Assembly (NCBI GenBank): GCA_963665935.1 | Contig: OY762510.1 | Coordinates: 2,914,001 to 2,978,000, forward strand | Length of the DNA stretch: 64,000 nt | Source of the DNA: Syntrophus sp963665935 | GTDB lineage: Bacteria; Desulfobacterota; Syntrophia; Syntrophales; Syntrophaceae | Direction of reading: 5' to 3' | In this document: positions 9,733-17,896 of the stretch, piece by piece | Layout: every line of letters starts with the position of its first letter | How positions within the stretch are numbered: position 1 is the first letter of the stretch | Translations under genes and position numbers: made by a program | The notes under the pieces: generated by a model | Seen by the model: only the letters and a program-made list of their open reading frames with translations | The model's database searches: none | Told to the model about the DNA's origin: nothing

Positions 9733-10823
9733 ACCGGATCAAGATCCATCTCGACAAGCGTCTTTCGGAATCCCATGAAATCTGCATCGGCTATGATTTC
9801 CAGGATCGAATCGGCCTCCTCATCGCGAAAGATATTCCGGCAAACCGCTATGTGATCGTGACCGATTCCAATGTTTCCCGGCTTTACGGGAAGGCTTTCC
9901 TCGAAATCCTCCGGGAGCTGGGACTGACCGTCGATCTTCTGGAATTTCCCGCAGGAGAAGGATCGAAGACCATGGAGACCGCCCTGGAGCTGACCTCGCG
10001 GCTGCTGAAACTGGGCCTCGATCGCCATTCCCTGCTGATTGCCCTGGGAGGCGGCGTGGTCGGGGATATGACGGGTTTTGTGGCGTCCATTTACATGCGT
10101 TCCGTTCCCTTTATCCAGATCCCCACAACACTGATGGCCCAGGTGGACAGCAGCATCGGCGGGAAGACGGCCGTCAACCTCCCCCAGGGGAAAAACCTCC
10201 TGGGGACCTTCTATCAGCCGAAACGGATTTTCACCGATCTCAAATTTCTGGAAACCCTTTCCGATGAGGAATATCTTAACGGTCTGGCGGAGATTGTCAA
10301 ATACGGACTGATTGACGAACCGGGATTTTTTGAGCAGCTTGAGAGGGAAGTCCCGGCCCTCCGCGCTCGAAATCGGGAGATCCTGGAGGCGGTCATTGAA
10401 CGATCCTGCCGGATCAAAAAAGGGGTTGTGGAGATCGATGAGCAGGAATCGGGGTTCCGGCGCATCCTGAATTTTGGTCATACGCTCGGCCACGCCCTGG
10501 AAGCCGCTTCGAATTTTACCCTGGCTCACGGAAAGGCGGTTGCCCTGGGGATGATCGCCGCATCGCGGATTTCCGTCTATGCCGGCTTCCTCTCTCCGGA
10601 GGAAAGAGACCGGATCGAGGCCCTGATCGGGGAACTTGGCCTGCCTGTCCGGCTTCCGGAGGGTCTTTCCCTGCCGGATGCTCTGGAAAGGCTCGCGATG
10701 GACAAGAAGAAGGAAGGGAGTGAACTGCCCTTTATCCTGTTGAAAAAAATCGGCATACCCTTTATCAGTAAGGAAGTCGAACCGTCCCTTCTGGAGAAGA
10801 TACTGGGGGAAATGACGCCGTGA
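9729..10823 (+). CDS. aroB: 3-dehydroquinate synthase
   Basis: NAD- and metal-dependent cyclisation of DAHP to 3-dehydroquinate. The 364 residues carry FPAGEGSKTMETA, the NAD-binding GGGVVGDMTGFVAS, PTTLMAQVDSSIGGKTAVNL, LAEIVKYGLI (metal-ligand Glu) and LNFGHTLGHALE (metal-ligand His), then AHGKAVALGM. It overlaps both neighbours by four bases (ATGA with aroF, GTGA with the next gene). Confidence 0.96.
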   Translation: MNRIKIHLDKRLSESHEICIGYDFQDRIGLLIAKDIPANRYVIVTDSNVSRLYGKAFLEILRELGLTVDLLEFPAGEGSKTMETALELTSRLLKLGLDRHSLLIALGGGVVGDMTGFVASIYMRSVPFIQIPTTLMAQVDSSIGGKTAVNLPQGKNLLGTFYQPKRIFTDLKFLETLSDEEYLNGLAEIVKYGLIDEPGFFEQLEREVPALRARNREILEAVIERSCRIKKGVVEIDEQESGFRRILNFGHTLGHALEAASNFTLAHGKAVALGMIAASRISVYAGFLSPEERDRIEALIGELGLPVRLPEGLSLPDALERLAMDKKKEGSELPFILLKKIGIPFISKEVEPSLLEKILGEMTP

Positions 10824-11920
10824 GCGGACAATCGCTGGAAGAACTGAGAAAATCCATTCAGAGCACCGATACCCGGATCGTTGAGCTGCTCAATGAAAGG
10901 GCGGCCCTTGCCCTGGAAATCGGCAGGAAAAAAGCCGACCTGGGGATGGAAATTTATGACCCGGTGCAGGAGGAGCAGGTTTATGGCCGTCTGGCCCGGT
11001 TCAATAACGGCCCCATGCCGGTTTCAATCCTTTCCACCATCTTCGGCCAGGTGGTTGCCGCCTCCCGCTATCTGCAGAATACCCTGATGACGGCCCTTCT
11101 GCCCGGTCAAGACCGGGAGGGACTTGGCAGGGTTAAAGTCTGCATTCCGGTGGTGGGACCAGGGAGTGACGAGGCGCATAAGCAGATACAGGCGGCTTCG
11201 CCCCTGGCGGATCTGCTGGAATTGAGAATGGATTTGATCAGCGGTGGAAATCTGAAGGATCTGGTTGGGGAAATCCGCCGGAATCCCTTTCCCGTCAAGA
11301 TTGTGGTAACCCATCGAAAGGGGGAAGAAAGCGGGCTTTCGCCGGTCACCGAAAATTCGGAGAGGGAAGGGGAGCGGTTCGCCGTTCTGCAGGAAGCCAT
11401 TCTCCTGGGGGTCGATTATGTGGATATTGAACTCAGCTCGCCGGTTGCCCTGCGGGAGACATTGAAAAGTCTCATCGGTGAACATCTTGGGCGGACGCAA
11501 CTCATTGTGTCCTGCCACAACTTTTCTTCGACCCCCTCTGACGCGGCCCTTGAGGATCTCTGGAGGGCCTGCCGGGAAGCCGGCGCCCGGGTCATCAAGA
11601 TCGTGACCTTTGCCCGCACCATGGCGGATAACCTGCGGGTGTTGCGGCTCATCCCCTGGTCCTTGGGGAAAGGGCAGGAGATCGTCGCCTTTTCCATGGG
11701 GGAACTGGGGAAAATAAGCCGGATTCTGGCCCCGCTGCTGGGAGCCCATTTTACCTTTGCTTCGCTGGAAAAGGAGACCGCTACGGCGCCGGGTCAACTG
11801 ACGGCTGCGGAGCTTTTCCGAATTCTGGAAATTCTGGCTGGAAGCGGTCTGGGAAAGGGAAATCAATCCGGTGCATCAGTGGAAGGCCTTTCTGAAGAGA
11901 AAGAGAAGAAGGGAAAATGA
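10820..11920 (+). CDS. aroD: Chorismate mutase (AroQ type) fused to type I 3-dehydroquinate dehydratase
   Basis: One 366-residue polypeptide with two activities. Residues 1-85 match the all-helical AroQ chorismate mutase (LRKSIQSTDTRIVELLNERA, IGRKKADLGMEIYDPVQEEQV), which makes prephenate. From about residue 105 on is a type I dehydroquinase: LLELRMDLI, VVTHRKGEESG, DYVDIEL, VSCHNF (catalytic His) and RVIKIVTFA (Schiff-base Lys), ending near GQLTAAEL. So it links steps 3 and 8 of the pathway to one protein. The start is GTG, overlapping the aroB stop. TyrA downstream uses the prephenate. No separate prephenate dehydratase is in the window. Confidence 0.92.
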   Translation: MSGQSLEELRKSIQSTDTRIVELLNERAALALEIGRKKADLGMEIYDPVQEEQVYGRLARFNNGPMPVSILSTIFGQVVAASRYLQNTLMTALLPGQDREGLGRVKVCIPVVGPGSDEAHKQIQAASPLADLLELRMDLISGGNLKDLVGEIRRNPFPVKIVVTHRKGEESGLSPVTENSEREGERFAVLQEAILLGVDYVDIELSSPVALRETLKSLIGEHLGRTQLIVSCHNFSSTPSDAALEDLWRACREAGARVIKIVTFARTMADNLRVLRLIPWSLGKGQEIVAFSMGELGKISRILAPLLGAHFTFASLEKETATAPGQLTAAELFRILEILAGSGLGKGNQSGASVEGLSEEKEKKGK

Positions 11921-12792
11921 TCTTTCCTCCCGAGACTGGCTCCCTCAAACAGACCCTGTCGCCGACGAACTTCCGTGAACCGGTTCGCCTGGCCCTTCTC
12001 GGCCATCCCGTAGGGCACAGCCTCTCTCCCTTCATGCATGCGGCCGCTCTGAAATTTCTCAACCTCGCCGGCTCTTATGAAGCCTGGGACGTGTCCGATC
12101 TGAAAGTGGCAGTGGAAAAGCTCAGAAAGGAAGGATATCGGGGAGCCAGCGTGACGATTCCGTTCAAGAGACAGGTGATGGCCTTGCTGGAAGATCTCGA
12201 TGATCAGGCCCGTGCCATCGGAGCCGTGAATACGCTGATCCGTCAAGGGGAGCGGTTTCTGGGCACAAACACCGACTGGGAAGGGCTGCTCCGGGCGCTG
12301 CGGAAAAAAATGGAGATTCGAGGGAAGAGGGTCGTTGTCCTCGGCGCGGGCGGGACGGCGCGGGCGGCCTTGTACGGCCTTCTCTCTGAAGGAGGGAACC
12401 CGGTGTTGGTTAACCGGACGGAAGAACATGGCAGGACTCTTGCCGCGGAGTTTAACTGCCCCTTTTATCCCTTGGCAGCCATTGGGGAGCTGAAAGGCGA
12501 GGCCCTGATCAACACCACGCCCGTCGGTATGATGCCGAATACGGACGCCTCTCCCGTTCCCGCCCAAGTGCTCCACCATTTTCGCCTTGTCGCCGATGTG
12601 ATTTACAATCCCCTGCAGACGCGGCTGTTGCGGGAAGCTGAGCAGGCTGGATGTGCGGTGTTATCCGGGGTGGAGATGTTTGTGGAACAGGGCGCGGCAC
12701 AGTTTCGCCTGTGGACCGCAATGGAGCCCCCGGTGGATCGAATGCGGCAGGTTGTGCGAGAGGAACTGGAAAGAAGGGAAAAGGAGCGCTGA
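11917..12792 (+). CDS. aroE: Shikimate dehydrogenase
   Basis: Reduces 3-dehydroshikimate with NADPH. Shikimate contacts are visible in LLGHPVGHSLSPFMHAAAL and VTIPFKR (catalytic Lys); the central VNTLIRQG and TNTDWEG carry the Asn/Asp pair. The Rossmann motif is VLGAGGTARAALYGL, followed by NRTEEHG, INTTPVGM and VIYNPLQTRLL. The 291 residues are normal. It overlaps the upstream fusion gene (ATGA) and ends in the TGATG junction with aroA. Confidence 0.96.
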   Translation: MIFPPETGSLKQTLSPTNFREPVRLALLGHPVGHSLSPFMHAAALKFLNLAGSYEAWDVSDLKVAVEKLRKEGYRGASVTIPFKRQVMALLEDLDDQARAIGAVNTLIRQGERFLGTNTDWEGLLRALRKKMEIRGKRVVVLGAGGTARAALYGLLSEGGNPVLVNRTEEHGRTLAAEFNCPFYPLAAIGELKGEALINTTPVGMMPNTDASPVPAQVLHHFRLVADVIYNPLQTRLLREAEQAGCAVLSGVEMFVEQGAAQFRLWTAMEPPVDRMRQVVREELERREKER

Positions 12793-14063
12793 TGAGTTCT
12801 GATGGCCGATCCATCCGAAAGGTGACCCTTGAGGTCCCAGGTTCGAAGAGCATCACCCAGCGGGCTTTAATCGCTGCCGCCCTGGCGAAAGGGGAATCAC
12901 GGTTGCAGAATGCCCTGCTGGCGGAAGATACCCATTATCTCATGAAGGCCCTGGAACTTCTCGGCGCAAAAATTTCCATCGAGGAAAAGGAAATCCGGAT
13001 TGCCGGAACGGGAGGCTGGATTCAAGCACCCGTGGAGAAGATTTTCCTGGGAAACAACGGAACGGCACTGCGTTTTTTGACGACCCTGGTTTGTCTGGGA
13101 GAAGGAATCTTTCTCCTGGATGGCACTCCCCGTCTTCGCGAGCGGCCTGTTTTGCCGCTGCTGCAGGTTCTGCGCTGCATGGGGGTAGCGATCGAAACTC
13201 CCGAAAATCCAGGATGTCCCCCCCTTATGATCAAATCACGCGGGCTTCCCGGAGGACGCGCCATTTTCACTGATCTGGACAGCAGCCAGTATGTTTCCTC
13301 CCTGCTTCTCAGCAGTCCATACGCGGCTCGCGATGTGAAGATTCGACTTGACGGCCGCACCGTTTCCGAACCTTATATCGACATGACTCTCCAGGTGATG
13401 GAGCAGTTCGGGGTTGCTGTTGAAAGGCAGAAAGACAACACCTTTTTTGTCCCGGCCGGTCAATCCTATACGGCACGCTCCTTTGTGATCGAGGGGGATT
13501 ATTCCAGCGCTTCCTACTTTTTTCTGGCGGCAGCCCTGGGACTGGCGCGAGTCTGGGTGCCGAATCTTACGGGAGAGAGCGTACAGGGAGATGCCCGTTT
13601 TTTAAGGATTATAGAGGACCTGGGATGTACGGTGACCTGGAGGGATGGGGGCGTTGAAGTAGCGGGGGAAAAACTGCATCCCGGAGACGTGGAACTCGCC
13701 ATGGGGGATATCCCCGATATGGTCCCGTCGCTGGCGGTCCTGGCGGTATTCCGGTCGGGACGCACCGTTATCACGGAGGCGTCCCATCTGCGCATCAAGG
13801 AAAGCAACCGTCTGGCAGCCCTCGTAGCTGAACTGGGGCGAATCGGTATTGCCGCCCGGGAAACAGCGGATGGTTTGATCATCGATGGCGGCGATCCCCA
13901 TGGAGGGGATATCGAAAGCTATGACGACCATCGGATTGCCATGAGTTTTGCCATCGCCGGTCTGGCGATTCCGGGGATAAGGATTGCGGACCGGGGATGC
14001 GTCAGGAAATCATTTCCCGGATTCTGGGAAGAGTTGAAGAAACTGGAGCCAGGCACACGATAG
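12792..14063 (+). CDS. aroA: EPSP synthase (3-phosphoshikimate 1-carboxyvinyltransferase)
   Basis: Transfers enolpyruvyl from PEP to shikimate 3-phosphate. The motifs are VPGSKSITQRALIAAALA (PEP and substrate Lys), NNGTALRFLT, DGTPRLRERP, DSSQYVSSLLL, GDYSSASYFFLAAAL, DIPDMVPSLAVLA, LRIKESNRLAAL and YDDHRIAMSFAIAGL. The frame is open upstream to 12651 within aroE. ATG at 12792 (TGATG overlap with the aroE stop) gives the usual N-terminus and 423 residues. The NNGTALRF form, in place of NAGTAMRPL, resembles class II-like enzymes. Confidence 0.95.
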   Translation: MSSDGRSIRKVTLEVPGSKSITQRALIAAALAKGESRLQNALLAEDTHYLMKALELLGAKISIEEKEIRIAGTGGWIQAPVEKIFLGNNGTALRFLTTLVCLGEGIFLLDGTPRLRERPVLPLLQVLRCMGVAIETPENPGCPPLMIKSRGLPGGRAIFTDLDSSQYVSSLLLSSPYAARDVKIRLDGRTVSEPYIDMTLQVMEQFGVAVERQKDNTFFVPAGQSYTARSFVIEGDYSSASYFFLAAALGLARVWVPNLTGESVQGDARFLRIIEDLGCTVTWRDGGVEVAGEKLHPGDVELAMGDIPDMVPSLAVLAVFRSGRTVITEASHLRIKESNRLAALVAELGRIGIAARETADGLIIDGGDPHGGDIESYDDHRIAMSFAIAGLAIPGIRIADRGCVRKSFPGFWEELKKLEPGTR

Positions 14064-14074
14064 GGCATAAAAGA

Positions 14075-14659
14075 ATGCTTCCAAATGACCGGAACATCAT
14101 CCTCATCGGATATCGCGGAACGGGAAAGACTTCTGTCGGCCGGGAACTGGCCCGACGGCTGAACCGTCCCTTTCATGATACCGATGTCCTCGTTGAAGCC
14201 CGCGAGGGCCGGTCTATCCAGGACATGGTGGATCAGGAGGGATGGGCCTTTTTCCGGGAAAGGGAAAAGGCGGCCCTTCGTTCCCTGGAGACGATCCACC
14301 GCTGTGTCGTGGCCACCGGGGGCGGAGCCGTCCTGGATCCGGAAAATGTCAGGGTGCTGAAAGCGATGGGCTGGATCGTCTTGCTGACCGCCGAGGAAGG
14401 GATCCTTGTCCGACGGATGAGGAATGACCCGGCAAGTCACGGGCAGAGGCCGTCCTTTTCGGGAAAGGATGCCGCGGAATTTTCAGAACAGGACGCAATC
14501 AGGGAAACAACGGAGATTTTGACGCAGCGCATGCCGATCTATCGACGCCTGGCCGATCTGGTTATCGACACTTCTTCGGCAACGCTGGAGGAGATTGTCG
14601 AGGAGATCCTTTATCATTTCTCTCGGAATGGTTCAAAAGAAGCTGCCGCTTCGGATTGA
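14075..14659 (+). CDS. aroK: Shikimate kinase
   Basis: Phosphorylates shikimate with ATP. The P-loop is GYRGTGKTSVG near residue 13. The shikimate-binding DTD is in FHDTDVLVE; FREREKAAL and VVATGGGAV follow the family, and the lid region contains RPSF. The frame is open from 13997, but that part overlaps aroA; ATG at 14075, 12 bases after the aroA stop, gives 194 residues, near the usual 170-190. Confidence 0.94.
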   Translation: MLPNDRNIILIGYRGTGKTSVGRELARRLNRPFHDTDVLVEAREGRSIQDMVDQEGWAFFREREKAALRSLETIHRCVVATGGGAVLDPENVRVLKAMGWIVLLTAEEGILVRRMRNDPASHGQRPSFSGKDAAEFSEQDAIRETTEILTQRMPIYRRLADLVIDTSSATLEEIVEEILYHFSRNGSKEAAASD

Positions 14660-14738
14660 TCGAGGTCCCGAGGCGGGTAAGAAGAGGCGATGTCGGTCGG
14701 TTTACCGGGTCAGATTCTGTGGAGAAGGGAGGGTAGGG

Positions 14739-15803
14739 ATGTCAGGGAATACCATAGGAACCGTCTTTCGGGTGACCACCTGGGGCGAATCTCACGGCGG
14801 CGCGCTCGGCGCCGTTATTGATGGCTGTCCGCCGGGGCTTCTGCTCTCCGAAGGGCAGATTCAAACCGCCCTGGACAAAAGAAAGCCGGGAGGGCAGCGC
14901 TTTGCCTCTCCCCGGCAGGAGGCGGACCACGTGGAAATTCTCTCCGGTGTCTTTGAGGGAAAAACAACGGGGACGCCGATTGCGCTGCTCATCCGCAATC
15001 GTGATGCGGACAGCAGTGCCTACGAGCATCTGCGAACGGTTTTTCGTCCGGGACACGGAGATTTCACCTATTACAGAAAATATGGCCTTCGAGACCATCG
15101 AGGGGGAGGGCGGGCCTCGGGACGGGAAACGGCGGCCCGCGTGGCGGCAGGGGCCGTGGCCGCCCAGGTGACAGGCACTGTGGGGATTGAGGTCCTGGCC
15201 TATACGGTAGCCCTGGGGGGTATCCACATTTCCCGGAGCGGGGAGAGGTTCCATAAGGAGTTCCTGGAGAACGATTTGTTCTGTCCCGATCCCGAAGCCG
15301 TGCGCAGGATGACGGAGCGGCTGGCAGAAGTCCGCCAGCAGGGAGATTCTCTGGGAGGGATCGTGGAAATCGTTGTGCGGGGCTGTCCCACCGGGCTGGG
15401 AGAGCCGGTCTTCGACAAGATGGATGCCGATCTGGCCGGGGCGCTCATGAGCATCGGCACCGTTAAAGGCGTGGAAATCGGGGCGGGTTTCGCCGTGGCA
15501 GACCTGTTGGGATCGGAAAGCAACGACCCTTTGAGTCCCGACGGATTCCTGTCCAACTCCGCCGGCGGGATTCTGGCCGGGATCACCAACGGAGAAGAAA
15601 TCGTTCTAAGGGTTGCCTGTAAGCCGATTCCCTCCATTTCCCTGACTCAGGAGACAATCGATACGGAGGGGCATTCTACGATGCTCTCCATCGGCGGCAG
15701 GCACGACGTCTGTGTTATCCCGCGAATCGTCCCCGTCTGTGAGGCAATGGTGCAGATCGTCCTGGCCGATCATCTGCTGCGGCAGAAGGCCGGCACTTTA
15801 TGA
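14739..15803 (+). CDS. aroC: Chorismate synthase
   Basis: Last common step; an FMN-dependent 1,4-elimination of phosphate from EPSP. Signatures: FRVTTWGESHGGALGAVIDGCPPG, the RRPGGQ-like KRKPGGQRFASPRQEAD, FRPGHGDFTYYRKYGLRDHRGGGRASGRETAARVAAGAVA, SNSAGGILAGITNGEEI and the C-terminal RHDVCVIPRIVPVCEAM. ATG 14739 follows GGAGGGTAGGG and gives 354 residues. The longer frame from 14595 has no family match before this point. Confidence 0.96.
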   Translation: MSGNTIGTVFRVTTWGESHGGALGAVIDGCPPGLLLSEGQIQTALDKRKPGGQRFASPRQEADHVEILSGVFEGKTTGTPIALLIRNRDADSSAYEHLRTVFRPGHGDFTYYRKYGLRDHRGGGRASGRETAARVAAGAVAAQVTGTVGIEVLAYTVALGGIHISRSGERFHKEFLENDLFCPDPEAVRRMTERLAEVRQQGDSLGGIVEIVVRGCPTGLGEPVFDKMDADLAGALMSIGTVKGVEIGAGFAVADLLGSESNDPLSPDGFLSNSAGGILAGITNGEEIVLRVACKPIPSISLTQETIDTEGHSTMLSIGGRHDVCVIPRIVPVCEAMVQIVLADHLLRQKAGTL

Positions 15804-15838
15804 CCGGAAAGAGGTAAAGAAGGAAGGCGACAGATACT

Positions 15839-16621
15839 ATGGAAGTTGGCATTATCGGCGGCAAAGGGGATATGGGCCGGTGGTTCGGAAGATTTTTCGA
15901 GAACCAGGGATATTCGGTTATTATTGCAGATAAAGACGAAGGAATGAGTCTGGAAGAGATGGGGAAGCGATGTTCCGTCGTTCTCGTGAGTGTGCCCGTC
16001 AGCGTTACGACGGAGGTGATCGAACGGATCGGACCTGTCATGGGGAAAGATGCCCTGCTGATGGACATCACCTCCCTCAAGGTGGAGCCGGTAGAGGCCA
16101 TGCTGCGTTGTGCCGATTGCGACGTGATTGGAACGCACCCTCTCTTCGGTCCGGAAGTGCCTTCAATGGATGGCTATTCCTTCGTTCTCTGCCCGGTTCG
16201 GCCGGGCAGCGGCAAATGGCTTTCCTGGCTGCTTACGCTTTTAAAAAAGAATGGGGCGCGACTCGTGGAGACTTCTCCGGAAGAGCATGATCGATTCATG
16301 AGCATCATCCAGGGGTTGAACCATTTCAACACCATGACCTTCGGACTTGCCATGGCTGCGCTGGGGACGGATATCGAGGTTCTTAAACCCTATATGACCC
16401 CGATTTTTGAGGAGAAAATCCGGATCATCAAGGAAGTGTTCAGTCACAATGCCCGCATGTATTCGGAAATCCTCACCCGGAATCCCTATCTGCCTGTCAT
16501 TCTGGAGTCTTATGAACAAACGGTGAAGGAACTGAAAAATCTTATTGATATTCGTGATGCCCGAACCCTTGAGAAGTGGCTTCAGGATGCCGGAAACCGC
16601 TTTCCGGAAATGTTCAAATAG
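15839..16621 (+). CDS. tyrA: Prephenate (or arogenate) dehydrogenase
   Basis: Oxidative decarboxylation in the tyrosine branch. The N-terminal Rossmann motif is GIIGGKGDMGRWFGRFF (GxGxxG variant), followed by VVLVSVPVSVT and THPLFGPEVPSMDG with the conserved His. A helical C-terminal domain holds HDRFMSIIQGLNHF. The 260 residues are short compared with fused T-proteins, so there is no mutase or ACT domain here; mutase activity is supplied by the fusion protein upstream. It ends the aro operon. Substrate preference (prephenate or arogenate) and NAD or NADP use cannot be decided from the sequence. Confidence 0.93.
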   Translation: MEVGIIGGKGDMGRWFGRFFENQGYSVIIADKDEGMSLEEMGKRCSVVLVSVPVSVTTEVIERIGPVMGKDALLMDITSLKVEPVEAMLRCADCDVIGTHPLFGPEVPSMDGYSFVLCPVRPGSGKWLSWLLTLLKKNGARLVETSPEEHDRFMSIIQGLNHFNTMTFGLAMAALGTDIEVLKPYMTPIFEEKIRIIKEVFSHNARMYSEILTRNPYLPVILESYEQTVKELKNLIDIRDARTLEKWLQDAGNRFPEMFK

Positions 16622-16675
16622 GATACTTCCTGACTGTCTGCGGGGTTCTTGCCGGTTCCGGATCAAAGAGGATCG

Positions 16676-17434
16676 TTAAACCTTGTTTGAAGTCTTCCGG
16701 ATGAAGGATTCCAGATTTTTCCCCTCAGAAAACTCGGGGTTGATTTTCAAAGCCTCCGAAATAGCCTGTAATGCTTCTTTCCACTCATTCATTTCGATAT
16801 GGATACGGGCGATGTTGTAGTACAATCCCTCATCGTCTGGTTGAAGGGAGAGTGCTTTTTTGAAGTCGGAAAGGGCCTCATGGAGATTTCCCTGTCGGCG
16901 GTGTTCAATGCCTGAAGTGTTATACGACTGGAGAAGCCACCAGAGTATTTCATCGTTCTTGCCTATTATTTCCTTTGCAGCTTCAAAATTATCATTATCA
17001 AGATAGCTTTTTGCTTCCTTTGCGCGAATCTCAATCTTGGAATCTTCCGTCTCCGCTGGCAGATCTGTTCCTTGAGCATTTTCTTCCGACAGAACGGCCT
17101 TCTCTTCCATATATCCCTTGATCTCCTGATCTTTAACAATGAGCAGCTGGTTGACGAATTCCAACGTTGTGCCGGCGTCATTATCACGGAATTTCACAGG
17201 GCCATACGCTTCTATAAAACTCGGGGTATTCGACATAAGATCCTGAAAAATATTAAATTTTTCTTTTAGATCCTTAGCATCGGAGGGCAGCATTTTTGTC
17301 CTCAGCAAACTTTCCAGAGCATCTTTAAATTTGATCAGAGAGGGGTGCAATTTGTCCTGCTGAAGAAGTAATCTGGCTTCATTTAATTTTTTTTCTATTC
17401 GACCAACTTCTTCACGATTAATGGTATCTTTCAT
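16676..17434 (-). CDS. TPR-repeat protein of unknown function
   Basis: 252 residues from an ATG at 17434 preceded by GGGGGA; the open frame upstream to 17497 lacks a better site. The N-terminal half is helical and charged (IEKKLNEARLLLQQDKLHPSLIKFKDAL) and may form a coiled coil. The C-terminal half has tetratricopeptide units (IEHRRQGNLHEALSDFKKALSLQPDDEGLYYNIARIH then MNEWKEALQAISEALKINPEFSEG). There is no signal peptide or membrane segment, so it is probably a cytoplasmic protein-protein adaptor. It is convergent with tyrA and divergent from the motility-type cluster. Partner unknown. Confidence 0.8.
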   Translation of the reverse strand: MKDTINREEVGRIEKKLNEARLLLQQDKLHPSLIKFKDALESLLRTKMLPSDAKDLKEKFNIFQDLMSNTPSFIEAYGPVKFRDNDAGTTLEFVNQLLIVKDQEIKGYMEEKAVLSEENAQGTDLPAETEDSKIEIRAKEAKSYLDNDNFEAAKEIIGKNDEILWWLLQSYNTSGIEHRRQGNLHEALSDFKKALSLQPDDEGLYYNIARIHIEMNEWKEALQAISEALKINPEFSEGKNLESFIRKTSNKV

Positions 17435-17571
17435 CTTTAATCCCCCAAGAGACGGTCCTGATATTAAAAAGCAAGGTTTATGTATGGGTAATAGCAAGAA
17501 AAATTCCAGAAATAAAAAAAATTGTTCTTTTACGGAAAACTCGGGTTCTTTTTTACACGAAAAATTATGCC

Positions 17572-17598
17572 TAAAGAATTTTAGATTTCTACCGATTC
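17572..17598 (+). promoter_or_regulatory. Candidate sigma-28 (FliA) promoter
   Basis: TAAAGAAT at 17572-17579, 11 bases, then ACCGATTC at 17591-17598. This compares well with the flagellar class 3 consensus TAAAGTTT-N11-GCCGATAA, with TAAAG and CCGAT intact and exact spacing. It lies 42 bases before the small FlgM-associated-like gene. Confidence 0.6.
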
Positions 17599-17639
17599 AG
17601 TAAATGGGTTAACAGTAAATCAGAAGAAGAGGGTTCGCT

Positions 17640-17864
17640 ATGACGATATCTGTTTATCAAGTTGATAGCGTAATTAAGGCATACAATAAGCATATAAAAA
17701 CGAAAGCAGACAGCAAAAATGCTACTGCAGTCGATGATGCTGATAATTCATGCTATCGTGATTGTGTAACACTCTCTCGTTCACCAGTTCACAAAGCCGC
17801 AACCTTTGAAAAAATATCCTATAATATTCGCGATATTATTGTTAGAAGCGCAGGAGAGGTATGA
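17640..17864 (+). CDS. Small protein resembling the FlgM-associated (DVU0524-like) family
   Basis: 74 residues starting MTISVYQVDSVIKAYNKHIK and containing DCVTLSRSPVHKA. This pattern (xYQVxxVxxxY, then DxVxLS) recalls short proteins encoded next to flgM in deltaproteobacteria. The resemblance is from memory of the motif only. The start is preceded by AGAAGAGGG and by a sigma-28-like promoter, both of which support a motility role. The HD-GYP regulator follows after 32 bases, likely in the same transcript. Confidence 0.65.
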   Translation: MTISVYQVDSVIKAYNKHIKTKADSKNATAVDDADNSCYRDCVTLSRSPVHKAATFEKISYNIRDIIVRSAGEV

Positions 17865-17896
17865 TGCGATCATGAGCTATTTGACGGTCTCTTTTA

